This document shows, in pieces, positions 11,950 to 25,100 of a DNA stretch of 64,000 bases. The DNA lies in the NCBI GenBank assembly GCA_029582165.1, contig CM055871.1:29868802-29932801 (forward strand). Direction: 5' to 3'. The DNA is from Portulaca oleracea. Its lineage: Eukaryota > Streptophyta > Magnoliopsida > Caryophyllales > Portulacaceae. Made by a program: the position numbers and the translations under genes. Within the stretch, counting starts at the first letter, position 1, and every line of letters begins with the position of its first letter. Below the pieces are notes generated by a model. The model saw only the letters and a list, made by a program, of their open reading frames with translations, searched no databases and was not told the origin of the DNA.

Positions 11950-12440
11950 AGACCTTATATGCAGACTCTAAAACAAAGACTCACCTATGACATGGGTTTG
12001 CATGCCCTACAAACCTATATGAGACCTCTTAAAGAATGCAAGACACTTACATGCTGAATTTAAAACAAAGACTCGCCCATGGCCTGGGTTTATACTGGAC
12101 TTCCTAAAAATTATAGATACATGTTGACCTAAGAAAAGACTTAAGACTTATCCATGACATGGGTTTACATTAGACTTCATAAAAAATAAAAGACACATGT
12201 TTGCTGACACTAAAACTAAAATAAATACACTTACATACTGACTCTAAAACAAAGACTCACCCATAACCTGGGTTTATTAGACCAAATATGGTACCTCCTA
12301 ACGTGTAAGACACCTATATACTAACTCAGGAAACGAGTAAACTGTGACGCAGGTTTGCATGTCCTAACCTATGTGAGACGTCCTAAAGAATGAAAGATAC
12401 TTATTTACTGACTCAGAAACGCCTAACCTCTATATAACTC
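11950..12440 (-). repeat. Diverged tandem repeats in the gypsy leader, unit about 90-100 bp
   Basis: The core AAAACAAAGACTCACC, then CATGACATGGGTTT, then GACTTCCTAAA, then GCAAGACACTTACAT recurs at about 11965, 12065, 12150, 12250 and 12330, with substitutions and small indels. Confidence 0.65.
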
Positions 12441-12479
12441 TGAGACAAACAACAACACTTTTTACAACAAGAGCATTAT

Positions 12480-13690
12480 AAAGGGCCGGATAAAGTCAAA
12501 CATAGCAAGTTGACATAAGTTGGAAAGCGCAAGTGAGTGTTTTTCAATTCGGATGAGCTTAACCACAAGCCGACCGTTTTAAGGAGAATCCGTCACTTGA
12601 ACTAACAAACTTGTGTTAACTCAAGCTAAATTGGCTATTATACAGACTAGAATAATACTCGACACACTGACAGCCTGGCTTTTATTTAGACATTCTTTTT
12701 TTTTTTTTACGACCCAACAAATTTTTTTATTTAAACTCATGGAAAGTGAATATCGTAAAGAACCGAATAAAGCCATCGAAAGGCAAGTTAAAACAGACTT
12801 ATAAACTCAATTATTAAATCCAACATGGATGGGCTTACCAACGGGCCGACCATAGATTTTGTTTTTAGACTTAATAATCGAGTTTATGAATTTATTTTCT
12901 CTAACATTGTGACTATTACACAGGCTAGAACAACACACACTGACTTTGTTTATTTATTAATCAGTTTTCTTTGGACCCTAAGTAAGAGAATACTGAAATG
13001 GGCCGAATAAAATCATCAAAAGTGAGTTAAAATGAATTGATAAATAAGGGTAATTTACCTTTAGAACGGATGGGCCTCACAACCGGGTCAACCATAAAAT
13101 TTTATGGTTAATTAACCAAGTTTATAAGCTCATTTCTTCTCAAATCCAGCGATTATTGCGCGGACTAAAACAATACCTCGAAATTAGGTCCTACTCTAAT
13201 GAAGACTCAACAAACACAAACACAAACACATTTACACATAGTACAACAAGTTTCATTTATTTACTCAAGGAAAACAGATAGTGTAAATGACTGAATAAAG
13301 CCAACAACAAGCGACTTATAACTGATTTATGGACTTAATTGCCAAATCCAGTATGGTTGGGCCCAACTACGGGCTGACCACAAGTATGACGGATTCAATA
13401 ACTAATTCGATAAATTAATTTACTCAAGCCTAGTGACTATCACACAGTCTAAGGCACAATCCACTAACTTTGTTTTGACTTTAATCAGATTTTTTTGGAC
13501 CTTTTGTTAAGAGAATGTCGTAAAGAGCCATGTAGAACAATCAAAGGCGAGTTGAGTTTACTATGTGAACCGAGACAAATAACCTGTATAGATAAATGGG
13601 CCCAACCACTGGGTTAACCATAACTTTTGAGGTTAATTAGTCTATTTGTAAACATGACTCTTCTCAGCCCGATGATTACTATATGGATCA
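12480..13690 (-). repeat. Diverged tandem repeats in the gypsy leader, unit about 250-280 bp
   Basis: A block built around GATGGGCTTACCAACGGGCCGACCATAG recurs at about 12550, 12832, 13071, 13360 and 13604. Each copy is followed by a variant of TTAATAATCGAGTTTATGAATT and GTGACTATTACACAGGCTAGAACAACA, then GAATAAAGCCATC. Five copies have diverged strongly from each other. Frames running through it are chance ORFs. Confidence 0.65.
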
Positions 13691-14213
13691 AGACAACATC
13701 TCTAAACTTGGGTCGACTCTTTACAAAAAAAAAAAAAAGGAAACACATAGCACATAGTATACATATGAACAAGGGTACCCTAAATCAAGGCTCTATGTAC
13801 AAAAGGGGCTATTTGTTGGATAAGGCTTATCGGCTCATGTACTCGCCCTGATGCATTCTCGTTGTAAAGGCAACTTGAATGCATGAGATGTTGCTCTTGG
13901 AGGCTCATGTGGAGACCTCGTAGAGTGGTGCATGAGTGGATGTAGTGTCTAAGGCTCTCTCGGTGTAAAGGCACCAACAGAGTATAGCCGGTCCGGCATC
14001 CCATGGGTTATTTTTGTAGTTATAAAGAAAGCATAAACCGTCGCTTTAAGTGCAACCTAGCCCACATAAGTGACCAAGAGGTAGTCCGGTATATGCAATG
14101 CATTTATGTCTAAAAAAGAATGACTTAATAATATAAAGTAAAGATTTATTTCTCTTTCGAAAATTTTAAAACACACTAAACTTTTTTCAAGTTTTACCCA
14201 CTTTAAGAAAAAC

Positions 14214-14231
14214 TCCCCAGTGGAGTCGCCA
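14214..14231 (-). promoter_or_regulatory. Primer-binding site, tRNA-Arg type
   Basis: On the - strand the site reads TGGCGACTCCACTGGGGA. This is the complement of a tRNA 3' end finishing in GTCGCCA and matches the tRNA-Arg primer site known from Tat/Ogre gypsy elements. It lies a few bases inside the LTR border, where minus-strand DNA synthesis would begin. Confidence 0.75.
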
Positions 14232-14238
14232 AAAATCA

Positions 14239-16493
14239 TGTGGACATTTTTCCTCGTCGTTCGGGCTTCCGAACATCCACGCGGATTGGGATGTGATTTG
14301 GTGATGTGTGTTGGGGTTTAAACCTTTAAAAAAACTCTATAAGGGATTAATCATACAGTTCAGGAATAATAGTTTGTAAAATCACTTTCTCGTTACTTTG
14401 TGCATTTCATGAGTCATTGAATTAAACATTTAAGTGTGAACATCCACTTGCTCCCAACTCTTCTAATTTTAACCCAACTTGCTCATTAAAACGTTAAGCT
14501 CGGAAGAAAACGATTTATGCAAATATTATTTAGAAATATACAAAGAACACCCTAAAGTTGCATCGGTACATTGTAAAACCATTTACCATAGTTTATACAA
14601 TCTACAATGTATTATGGTTCAAAATGGGAGTCGCCACCCGACTTTTTAAGGGAAAAAGACAAGACAAAACCAAAAAGAAAACAAGAAAGACTCCGCTTGT
14701 GAAACCCAAGAATGGATCCGGGGTAAGGCTACGAACTCGAAAGATAGAAACCTAAAGAGTTCACCTTTCACAAAAGGAAAGACTCTACTAAAAGTTTTAA
14801 GTATGCTTTTGATAAAGTTTGGAAGAAAGATAAATGAGAACTTTATAGAATATTTCATTGAGCATGCAAAAGAATGAAAGAAAGAAAGGTACATAATATA
14901 CAACACTTATTTACATAAAAGTGAAACAATTAAAAGCTTACATTATGACCTTTCTTTAGGGAAGTCTTGTCTAACCTTTGTAGAAGCCTCTTTGAATGCT
15001 CTTGAAAGCCTTGAATAATCCTCTTGAAGATGCCAAAATAGTGCCAAAAGTGGATGGAAATAGTATGGAAAAAAAGGTAAAAGGGTGTAGAAAGAGGCTT
15101 TTGTGGAGTTTTTGGGTAGTAGAGAGGTAGGCTTTTTGTGGAGCTTTTAGGGATTTATTGGGGGGGGGGGGGTAATGGAAGGTAAGATGAGAATGGAGAT
15201 AAAGGGGCTTAAAGGAGTGGAGAGATGGAGATAATAATGGTAGGAAAGTGATGGAGAAGGATAGGAAAAATGAACTCTTTTTTGTGGGTTTTTGGGATAG
15301 TTTTGTGATGTTTTTGGGAGGTTTTATGGGAGATTTATGTAGAGATAAGGGAGGATATGATAAGAATATAGATTAGGGGATTGAAGAAGATGGAGGAATA
15401 GAGATTATGATGGTAAGAATGTGGTGGAAAGATGATAGAAAAGGTGTAGGAAAAAGAGTTTTTTTTTTTTAATGGGTTTTTAGTGGTGTTTTTAGGATGT
15501 TTTGTGGGGCTTTTATGAGATATGGTAGAATGATGGTTTAGAGGTTTAGGGAAGGATGGAAATGGAGATTATGGAGGTAAAGAAAGGATAGAAAGATGAT
15601 AGAAAGTGGTAGAAAGATTATAGAAAAGATGGTAGAGTAATGATACTAGAATAGAGATGATGATAGAAATGAGAGAATGAGAGAATGAGAGTGTAGAAGG
15701 AAGAAGAGATAAATGAGTGAATGATTGAGTGAATTTAGTTTTGGAAAGAGGGGGTATTTATAGGTGTAGGATGGCCTTAAGATACATGCTCTTACATGCA
15801 CATTCACACCCTCGGACTTGCGCAATTGACTGGCGCAGACAACCAGGTGGCAAGGGGAGTGTTCTCGGTGGTCAGTGGAACTGGGAGGCAGAATCTATGG
15901 TGTGAATAGCCTTAAGGTCGGCCGGCCTTGGGAAAGGGGAGGGATGAACCTTGCCTCATTCATGTTTCCTTGGACGGTGAAGGTGTGAATGGAGAGTATT
16001 CGATAATAGTTGTTCACACCATGGACGGTGGGAGCCTATTTGCAAGCTTTGCACATGTTTTTGTGAGGTTTTGAACTTGAGACCTCTTGGAGGCTTTTGC
16101 ATGTGATCTTAACTTTTGCATAGATTTCATGGCTCCATGATGCTTAATCCACTACGTAAAGAGTGGGCATGCAATAGGCTAGAAATTTCACATGTAACGG
16201 TGCATGTGCTTTCATCTGAACTTGTGCATGTAGAGTGCATGCGCGGAACTATCTTGGCTCGGCTCTGACTTGGCTTTGGCTTGCCTTTGGCTTCCCTAAT
16301 TTCCTTATTTTCTAACTAAAGTACATAACTAAAGTACATAAAGAGGAAATAATAAAAATACGTTAACGGTATACAAAAACTATGCTAAAATCCATAAGTC
16401 TAAACTAGTTTATCGATCGACTTCTTTTTCTTTATCTCCGCTTTGTTTATATAGGTATGCTATATATTTATGTACCAAAACCCGGTGTCTACA
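14239..16493 (-). repeat. 5' LTR of the gypsy element, about 2.25 kb
   Basis: On the - strand the LTR starts TGTAGACACCGGGTTTTGG at 16493 and ends in CA at 14239 or 14241, just before the primer site. It contains a second GAGTCGCCACCCGA motif (14629) and a G/A-rich minisatellite (15060-15760). A G run stands at 15160-15172. No second LTR is in the window, so age cannot be estimated from LTR divergence. Confidence 0.7.
15060..15760 (-). repeat. Purine-rich diverged tandem repeat inside the LTR
   Basis: About three diverged units of 190-220 bp each carry GGGTTTTTGGG or GGGTTTTTAGTG, then GTTTTGTGGGG or GTTTTATGGG, then AATGGAGAT, then GATGATAGAAAAGG-like blocks (near 15110-15250, 15290-15440 and 15470-15640). 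On + the strand is nearly all G, A and T. Confidence 0.6.
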
Positions 16494-18332
16494 ATTTGAT
16501 AATTAAAATTGCTCTTTATCGTTTATTATATGATAAGAATTATGAATATTAAAATTCATTTCACAATATACAAAATTAAATATTAGATGAGAAAAATTAA
16601 AATCATAATCTTAATTTTGATGTGATAATTTAAATATAATGATTAATAGGTCCTTATGTGATAAACTAAAATATTCTTATACAATGAAGGTTTTAAAAAT
16701 TTTGATTATGTCATTATAGTTATCCAAAAAGTTTCTTCTATTATTTAATATGGAATTGCATTATTATGTTCTAAAATTTAAAAGAGGTCGTATGAGATGT
16801 TACCTGCCACGAGGGATTAATAAAAATTTTAACTATCATCATTCCTCTTAAGCTTAAGAGCAAAAATGGAATGAACATTTGGAATTGTTAAGACATGGAA
16901 GATATCGGTTGATACAATGTCTCAAATGCAATTAGGGCAACTGATTGAAGTTATTATTGCAACATATGCACTACAATTTCAGCCTTCTTTGTCAAAAGGG
17001 TCTCGCTATGGCATCCTGCTACCTAATGAAAACCTGAGGTTATGTCACGTGATGAGCAAACTAAACACATGATTAAACAATTTACAGATGAAATAATATA
17101 TGATATAAGCCAATCTCATCTGACATGATTGTCATTAAAACTTTCGTTACTTGACCATATTAGTTTATTATTATTTTTTTATTGGCTACTTGGATATATA
17201 TGAACTTTTACAATTTTATTTTAACTTTCCTTTCAGTTTTAATTTTAATTTTACTGGTATTTTAATTTTAATTTTTACTTATACTTCTAATTTTAGTTTT
17301 AGTTGTAATTTACATGCAAAGTATGAAAAAAATACTCTACTATATCTTTATTAAAACCAATAGTATATCTATTAAAATAAATTAAAACTTTTTCTATTAC
17401 TTCCAACCATTTTCATACTTTTGCAACTCGTTTCAACTTTTTCCAACTTTGACAATGAGTTTTTTGCATTTTGGACCCCGAAGTATAGGCGTATTTATTT
17501 TCTGGACCCTTGAGTTTCATTGTTTATATTTGGGACCTTAAAATTTTATGGTTGAATAAAAAATGACCTTAATGTTTGTAGTTTGAAAAAAAAGGTTCAT
17601 GTACTGTTTTTCTTTTTTCTTCTCATGTTTGAATTTATCCCCCGATTAGCGCCAAGCTACAGGACTAAGGTTAAAACTGATATTGAAGTTGTAATACATC
17701 TCTCTTATTCTTGCAGTTTTGACTAATTTTTACCAACTTTCAACTATTTATCCAATCCAAAAAAAGAGCCTTATTATGTCATTTGATGCCTCTCACTTTG
17801 TAGCCTGTTAATGGTTGTTTCTGCCTTTTTGATTCCATCGGTTCAGTCTGACTTTGCGTATAAAAGGGTCCTACGACCGTTAATTATAAAAAAAAAAAAA
17901 CAAACCCAACCCTCCCGGGAACATGCCCAATTAGGGAAACTGTTAGATACACTTTTAGCAAGAAAATTAAACAGCATTTTATAAAAACCTATGTACAGTT
18001 CAAGTTACTTAACACAGATGCTGCTATTTATTTATTGTTAGGAAGATTTTTCTAGTTGGACCATCATGAATTATTATTCTTTTTTGGCAACGGTCACCAT
18101 GAATTATTTGTGCTGTACTTACTAACTTCATGAAATAGTGTAAAGTTTATATAGAACAAGTTCTTGCAATTGGACCAATTGATTGAGCACGGAACTATGC
18201 TAATTACCGTAAGAGAAAAAGAGGCTCTGACGCACTCAAGGTCCTGCTTTGGGTTTTGAGTGTCCCATTCACATATTGGTCGAAATTTATTAATTTATAT
18301 CAATTTTTTGGAAAATTAAAAAATTTCTACAA
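16494..18332. other. Non-coding DNA
   Basis: No gene was recognised. The segment 17140-17350 is a T-rich simple region (repeats of TTTTAATTTTAAT), and 17450-17900 has pyrimidine-rich text without a frame. The first 500 bp are AT-rich. Confidence 0.4.
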
Positions 18333-18340
18333 GTTACAGC

Positions 18341-18892
18341 TAGGGCTGTCAAAAAACTGTCCGACCCGGAAATCCGGTTCAGTCCGACCCGGAAAAAACC
18401 GGGTCCGAACATCAAAATTACGTCCGAATTTTAAATCCGGACAAAGGAACATGTCCGATTTTCAATCCAAACCGGGTCCGGGTTTGCAGAACCGGGTTCG
18501 GGTTTGTCCGATTTTCAGTAGGTAAGGAGTATTCAGTCTTTGCTGGGCCTGGGCGGAAAGTGAAAAATAGGGTCCAAAACTCAAAATTTTCAATTTTGGA
18601 GCCTAAATGAGAAAACCCTAGAGGAGTTGTCTTATATGTTGTTCAATGACTGCCGTTTTACAATTACTAAGAGGAGTTACAACATTTTCTTTTGCAAAAA
18701 AAAACCCTAGGACTATTTCTCTACCCAGTGCCCCTTGCAAAAAAACCGTACATCGGACATCCGGTTCCGGGTTACGGTTCGGAAAAAGTGTCTGATTGTT
18801 AATTCGAACAGGGTCAGGGTTTGATGTTTTTTGTCCGATGTCCGATTGTCCGAACCCGTATTCGACCCGGACCCGGATTTTTGACAGCCCTA
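18341..18892. mobile_element. hAT-type MITE, 552 bp, with 8-bp TSD
   Basis: Inverted ends TAGGGCTGTCAAAAA (left, and the same on the other strand at the right, one base variable) are flanked by the exact 8-bp duplication GTTACAGC (18333-18340 and 18893-18900), the TSD length of hAT elements. The interior is packed with GTCCGA, CCGGGT and CCGGTT motifs. It has no transposase. The frame at 18256-18525 runs through this repeat and is not a gene. Confidence 0.85.
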
Positions 18893-18900
18893 GTTACAGC

Positions 18901-20056
18901 CTTCATTGATAATATTTATCGGAAGGGAGATTTTATCACAGTTGAAAATCTTTTCAATTATAGTAATTGAAAAGTATATTTTACTTCTTAAAATGTCAAT
19001 TAATAATATAATGATCAAAGTAACTTGTTGCAATAAGTAATAATATTCATTGAGATACAAGTTTTTTTACAAAATTTGATACTTTTAAAATTTTAAGGAC
19101 ATTTTACCATAATTGGAACTTGTTCATCTATCATACTAACCGTTCGCTTATTTTACTCTAAAAAAATTGAAATCAATATAGTTTGATAAAAATAACTTCT
19201 TAGAATAGTTAATTATATCTATGACTTATAAATCTTTTTAATAATTTATCTTAGTTGAAATAACAGTTAGGAACTTTCAACTACCATAATTACAAAAACA
19301 TTCAATTATGGCAAAATTTTCATTACCGAATTACGTCTTTATAATAATAGTAATAGTTATTTTTCAATTTAGTTATATTAGTAAAGTTTTCAATTTGTTC
19401 AAAATCACGTACTGCCAAAACCTTTTTCTTAGTCAATAACTCATTGAACTTTTCAATTTAGTCAACAATACTCCCTCTGTCCCAAATTAATTGACACTTT
19501 AACTAAATTTTGCCCGTTAATTATTCATAAATTATAATGAGTTACAATATGAAATTACTTCTATTATAAATTTTAATAACATTTTAACCGGTTATAAGCA
19601 TAGCAAGAAGAAGGCACAAGGTTATAGATTTTATCAATGTTACTTTTTCTTTAATGTGATGTGAGTGCAATAAAGCGGCAAGCAGAACATCGATACACAC
19701 TTCCTTCTCTATCTTTAGGGTTTTTCCATAAACCTTAGAATTCCCTTCTTCAATTACACCTCCAATCTCATAGGCACAAAAATTGAATAAGAGGTTCTCT
19801 TTGGCTAGTAATTTCAAGCACATTGGGAAAAAAAAAGTCCAGGTTTATTAGGGAAAGAGTGAACAATTCATGTAGAAGGTGCCCTTGTTTTTTAAATGTT
19901 GTTTTGTATTTGTTGGAATAGATATAACATTCATATAAGCAACTCAACTAGGATCTCCATTAGAAGGTTTGCAAAATACAAATGGTTTGGTGAGCCTGAT
20001 GCCTGATGGATGCAAGCATAAAATAGCTGAGCAAGAAAGTAAGGACAAAGAAGCTT
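18901..20056. other. Non-coding DNA with a Stowaway-like end
   Basis: No gene is supported. CTCCCTCTGTCCCAAATTAATTGACAC at 19472-19498 is the typical terminal sequence of Stowaway (Tc1/mariner) MITEs, but no second end was located. An open frame on - at 19584-19823 has no recognised motif. Confidence 0.4.
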
Positions 20057-20065
20057 TTAAGATAA

Positions 20066-20615
20066 GGGCTATTGGACGCTAATAGATTGTACTTTGAGGG
20101 TGTTAGACAATAATACGTTGAACTTTTTTCTTGGATAATAATATACAATATTTTGGGGGTGTTGGACAATAAAACACCTTAAATGATTTCGGTGGTGGTT
20201 AACTCGATAATGGTCTTGCATGGTAGAGTGAGTAGAAAAAAAATTAAAATCTATACTAAATTAATGTCATTTAAGCAACTCCAGATAAGCAAAGATGAAT
20301 TCTATTTTTTTGCAAACAAAAAACACCGTTTAAGTTAGGCAAAATGTGAAGTAATGAGGTGTTATTTGAAAAAAATAATTAAATTTATTTGTAGTTGCTC
20401 AAGGCCTGATATAACATTCATTTAGTAATGATTTAATTTTTTTTTCTCTTCAACCCATCACATAAGATTATCACCGAGTTAACCATCACCGTAATCGTTT
20501 CAGATGCATTTTTATCCAACACCCCTAAAGTACAGTATAGTTTTGTCCAAGAAAAAAGTTTAGTAAACTATTGTCTAATACCTCCAAAGTGCAGTGTATT
20601 AACATCGAATAACCC
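20066..20615. mobile_element. MULE-derived MITE, copy A, 550 bp with 9-bp TSD
   Basis: A perfect 9-bp duplication, TTAAGATAA, flanks it at 20057-20065 and 20616-20624. The ends are inverted repeats of more than 50 bp: GGGCTATTGGACGCTAATAG on the left against GGGTTATTCGATGTTAATAC on the right, each followed by a variant of CACTTTGGAGGTATTAGACAATA. A second inner inverted pair (GAGTTAACCATCACCG against GGTGGTTAACTCGATAATGG) is visible. It has no coding capacity. Copy B is at 48930-49485. Confidence 0.85.
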
Positions 20616-20895
20616 TTAAGATAATAAAGGGAAAGAATGAAAGGTTTAAGATGGTGACTCAGAAGTTCAGAAACAGATGGAGAGAGGTGAACATGATGCG
20701 TTGTGTCTAGTTAAGCAAGTGCATTTGAGGAGTGTTAAGTCTGTTAGCAAGCCAACAACATAAAATGTGTTGCGTAATAATGAATGATGAATGAATGTCC
20801 TCGGCTATGCAGCTATGCTCTGCACTGAAAGTCCATATATAGTAAATATACTTGCATTTGCAACGAGTGAAATATGTTTTTGCCTTGTGTAATTT

Positions 20896-21245
20896 TTTTT
20901 TTATCGTTGGAAGCCAAATAGACTATAAAGTATCAAGATATTATAAAATATCCTTCAAAACAGTAAACACAGCATAGGCAAACCACCAAAACAAACAGCA
21001 AAAGCAGAAACTACAGCCATGAGTACCCGAAAAGGCACTTAAAAACAGCTAGAAAACTTTCCAAAGAACCAAAAAAAAAAACAAATAATTTCTTCTTGGA
21101 TGGAATAACCTTTAGCCCACAAACTTTTTCCACCCGAGCTTGCTTTCGATCAATCGTCGCTCTAGCATTCTCAATGACCTTCAACTTCCGCGAAGATTCA
21201 AAAGACGTCGATTGAGACTTTCGAGATGCATCCAAAACCAACCTC
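20896..21245 (-). mobile_element. Possible poly(A) retroposon on the - strand
   Basis: On - the segment ends CTTCCAACGATAAAAAAAAA (20898-20913), like a polyadenylated retroposed end. It has an open frame of 76 codons at 21011-21241 rich in Ser, Arg and Lys (SRKSQSTSFESSRKLK) without a recognised domain. No clear TSD was found. It could be a LINE 3' end or a processed transcript. Confidence 0.35.
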
Positions 21246-22024
21246 CATTTAGATCGGGTAAGTAATTGTAATTATAAAAGTAGTCATTTTGACTAAATTT
21301 AAAAGGTTAATGATATTATTGTCTAAATTAAAAAGTTGAGTGACAGTTTTTTGCCATTATTTTCCTATTCACTGTAAAAAAAAAAAAGGCCAATCACGTT
21401 CCACTTATCTACTACATCCAATTACTATAATATTATTGACCAAATTAAAAAGTTAAGTGACATGATTGATAGAAGAAAAGAACTGTGTAACAATTTTAAC
21501 CTAATGATAAAGTTCACTGACGTAGTCATTACACACATAATTACATTACAATTATAATGGTTTAGGTTAATATCAATTTACTGTAACTTTGCCCATATAA
21601 TTGTTTTCCTTTTGACTCTTTTTATTCTATTTTTCATTTATTTTGAATGAAATCCTACATTTAATTTAAGGGATAATTTAATCATTACACTTAAAATGTA
21701 GTACCTAATATCTGCTTCTAGTGCTACGACTTGATTAGAGCAATGATTTGAGCAGTTATAGGATGGACCACTATATATATATATATATATATATGGATTT
21801 TATGAACAAATAATTTCTCATAAAAATGTAAGAAATAACGCTATGAGCATGAGAATTTACAACAATTTTAGCGTTGCGGACATAGTTCTGTGTCGCCATG
21901 TACACATGTTACATGCAATGTTCACAAAGGACAATGTCCACACCTCTAAAATTCATTTGAAATTCTTATGTCCACAGTGTTATTTCTCACTTTTTAAGAG
22001 AAGTTATTTCTTAGAGGATTCATC

Positions 22025-22027
<3 letters not shown>
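21246..22027. other. Non-coding DNA upstream of NRAMP-A
   Basis: No gene was recognised. A (TA)n tract lies at 21772-21794. The open frame that begins at 21843 runs through the next (TA)n tract before reaching the presumed NRAMP-A start. Confidence 0.4.

Positions 22028-22074
<47 letters not shown>
22028..22074. repeat. (TA)n microsatellite upstream of NRAMP-A
   Basis: A nearly perfect TA run about 90 bp before the proposed start codon of NRAMP-A. Confidence 0.95.
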
Positions 22075-22076
<2 letters not shown>

Positions 22077-22166
22077 GTTGAGGTCCTTATTCCTAAACTA
22101 TATGAAGTGCTGTATGTTGAAGTAGACAAACAGGCTAGTACTAGGAGTGAAGTAGGAAAGAGAGTA

Positions 22167-25100
22167 ATGGGAAGAACCTGTGAAATGCAGGATAACCTTG
22201 CAATGACAAAATCAGAGATGTCCTTCCATCTTGAACCTCATCAATGTGTCTCAAGTAACACTAACAAAACTGCTCCTTCATCTCTTTCTCCTGTCAGATG
22301 TTTTCATCTAAATCTTCATCATCGTCCTCCTCCTATTGATCAAAATCCCACTACTTGCCACCAGGTCTCTCCCTTACTGCCTTGTTTTTTCCCTTCTCTT
22401 TTTTCTCTGCTTTTATATATTTTTACATCTTAATGTTTCTACATGTACAGGAAAAAATGGGAGTTCAACAGAATGAACCCAAATTGTTCATTTTTTGGGA
22501 CTACCTCAGAAATTAAAGTAGTTCACAAACTATATTAATTATAGTAATATGAATTACATAGTTAGTCCTCTTTTTCTGTTTTTGGACAATCAATTATTCA
22601 AAGTTTAAATCCGACTGAAAGTACGAATCCACACTGTGGTTAATACATAAGTTAAACAACAATGAAAATAAAATAAAATGTAAACCTCTTACACTACATG
22701 CAGTTGCTATCGATAATAACAAAGACACATACATGCATGTTTTCCTCTTGTTTATTTTTATTTTTCATCCCCAAAACCCATACATGCATGTTACTTGAGG
22801 AGAAAAAGTGACAAATTTTCCCCTGCCATTGAATTCTAATATCAATATCAAAATGGCATGCTAATATTACTAAATAATAATATGTTTATTCAATTTGACT
22901 GGCTGATTTCGTGATGGATAGGAGGGTGGATGGAGAAAGCTTTTATCATTTGTAGGTCCTGGTTTTCTGGTTTCCCTTGCTTATCTTGACCCTGGCAACT
23001 GTAAGCATTCTTCTTCTCTGCATACAAACCTTTCAACCTCTTTCGCAAGTTATCGTATCGTATACTTTTTACTCCACATAAACATATCGCAATAGAACCA
23101 ATTTCTCCATAACATGACTTTCCGTTTGATATCATGTCTTAGTGGAAACTGATCTCCAAGCTGGAGCTAATCATAGATACGAGGTAATAATCCGTTATCC
23201 TTTTTACAACCTTTGAATCATGTCAAATATTTCTAGGACATGGCAAATAAGATTTGGTATTATGTCACGTACTAATAGTCACAAAAAATCATTGTTTTAG
23301 CTTCTGTGGGTCATTCTCATTGGATTGATATTCGCTCTGATAATCCAATCTCTAGCAGCAAATCTCGGTGTATCCACAGGTACTCTTTTCGTTCCATAAT
23401 TTTATGGACCATTGCACAACATTTACGATGGTGTGAAAATGAAAATGTTGCATTGATTTTGCAAGGGAAACACTTATCAGAGTTATGCAGAGCAGAGTAC
23501 CCTGTTATGGTGAAGTATTGCTTGTGGGTGCTGGCAGAAATAGCAGTGATAGCAGCTGATATTCCTGAAGTATTAGGCACAGCCTTTGCTTTGAACATAC
23601 TATTCCACATTCCTGTTTGGTCCGGTGTTCTTTGCACCGGGTTCAGCACTCTTCTCCTCCTCGGACTCCAAAGATATGGGGTAATCCAACTTGTCACCTT
23701 GCTCCAGTGCCTGATTCATACAAAGACAAACAAAGCTAACTTGTCACTTGTTTGAATGGTCTTTTGTATTGTTGATGTGGATGACATAGGTGAGGAAGCT
23801 AGAAATGCTGATAGCAACACTAATATTTGTAATGGCTGTGTGTTTTTTTGGAGAGATGGGCTATGCAAAGCCACCAGCAGAGGACGTTATCAGGGGCTTG
23901 TTTGTTCCCAACTTCAAAGGCCAAGGAGCTACTGCTGATGCCATTGCCCTGCTCGGTGCTCTTGTTATGCCGTAGGTTCTACACATACATGCCTACAATT
24001 ACATGGTTTGTTTCTTAAATTGGGTAGCACTAATAACATATATTGGAAACACATGATAGGCACAACCTGTATCTCCACTCGGCTCTTGTGTTGTCTAGAA
24101 AAGTACCCAAGACCACACACGATATCAATGTTGGTAAAATTTACCCTACTGGATTGTCTGATAAACCCAAACTACTGTCAAAATGGGAGTTTTGAGTACC
24201 AATGACATAATTTGTGCAGGAAGCATGTAAATACTTCCTGTACGAGAGCGGATTTGCCTTGTTTATTGCATTCCTAATCAACATAGCAGTGGTGACAGTA
24301 GCTGGGGCAGCTTGTTCAGGCAATCTTACAGGACAAGTGGCAGACCAATGCAGTAATCTGACACTTGACTCTGCTTCTTTCCTTCTGAAGAATGTACTGG
24401 GAAAGAAATCAGCATCCATAATTTATGCCATTGCTCTCTTAGCATCAGGCCAAAGTTCCACTGTCAGTTGCACCTACTCAGGCCAGTACATCATGGAGGT
24501 ATGCTAGAGTAGCAATTCTTTTGACCTATTAGTACTAGCCCATAATAATGCATCATGTGTAGAGCCAAATCCAACCCAATTGTTACTTCTTTTTTTTTTT
24601 TGAAACCAAACATAACGTTTTCATTAATAGCAAGTCATACGACATTTACAATGAAAATCATGATTGAACAATTGTAGATCTAAAACATAGACATGAAACT
24701 CAACTTCCAAATAACTAATACTAATCTTACTGACGTTCGGCTCCAATTTCTTCGATGACTCTGCATCTTTTTTCGATGACTCTGCATTTTTACCATTGAT
24801 GGAGAACCTCACAACCCGCGCTATAGTGATTTGAAAGTCTATCTTTATCCAACATATTAGACCACACCAACTGAACAAAAACTCTAGAAAGAGACTAAAA
24901 ACCCTAAATAAGGGTACAAAAAAACTCTTACAAAATAAAAGACTAATTTTCTTTGCGTAAACGTAAACCAAACTAAAAATTGAGGTAGAAATCAATCCAA
25001 TTGGGGCTTACCATTGACAAAAGAATCGATGGCAACCCCTCCAAGAAAATGGAAGCTAGGGTTTTCTAGAAAAAAAAAGAAAGAGGAGGCTAGGGTTTTT

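Larger units (their letters stand above)
10450..16493 (-). mobile_element. Truncated Ty3-gypsy retrotransposon (5' LTR to gag)
   Basis: On the - strand the order is LTR (16493 to about 14239), primer-binding site (14231-14214), a long untranslated leader with two sets of tandem repeats (13690-11950), then a broken gag (11863-10513). The element stops shortly after gag: no protease, RT, integrase or 3' LTR is seen. The LTR start TGTAGACACC, the tRNA-Arg-type primer site and the repeat-rich leader point to the Tat/Ogre group of plant gypsy elements; this placement is an inference. The left border is approximate. Confidence 0.75.

Noticed and set aside
21843..22166. N-terminal extension of the NRAMP-A first exon starting MSMRIYNNFS
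   Set aside because: The extension runs through a (TA)n tract (Ile-Tyr repeats) and has no similarity to the NRAMP N-terminus, so a start after the tract is more plausible.
23317..23697. 126-codon - strand frame over NRAMP-A exons 4 and 5
   Set aside because: It is antisense to well-supported coding exons and has no similarity to known proteins.
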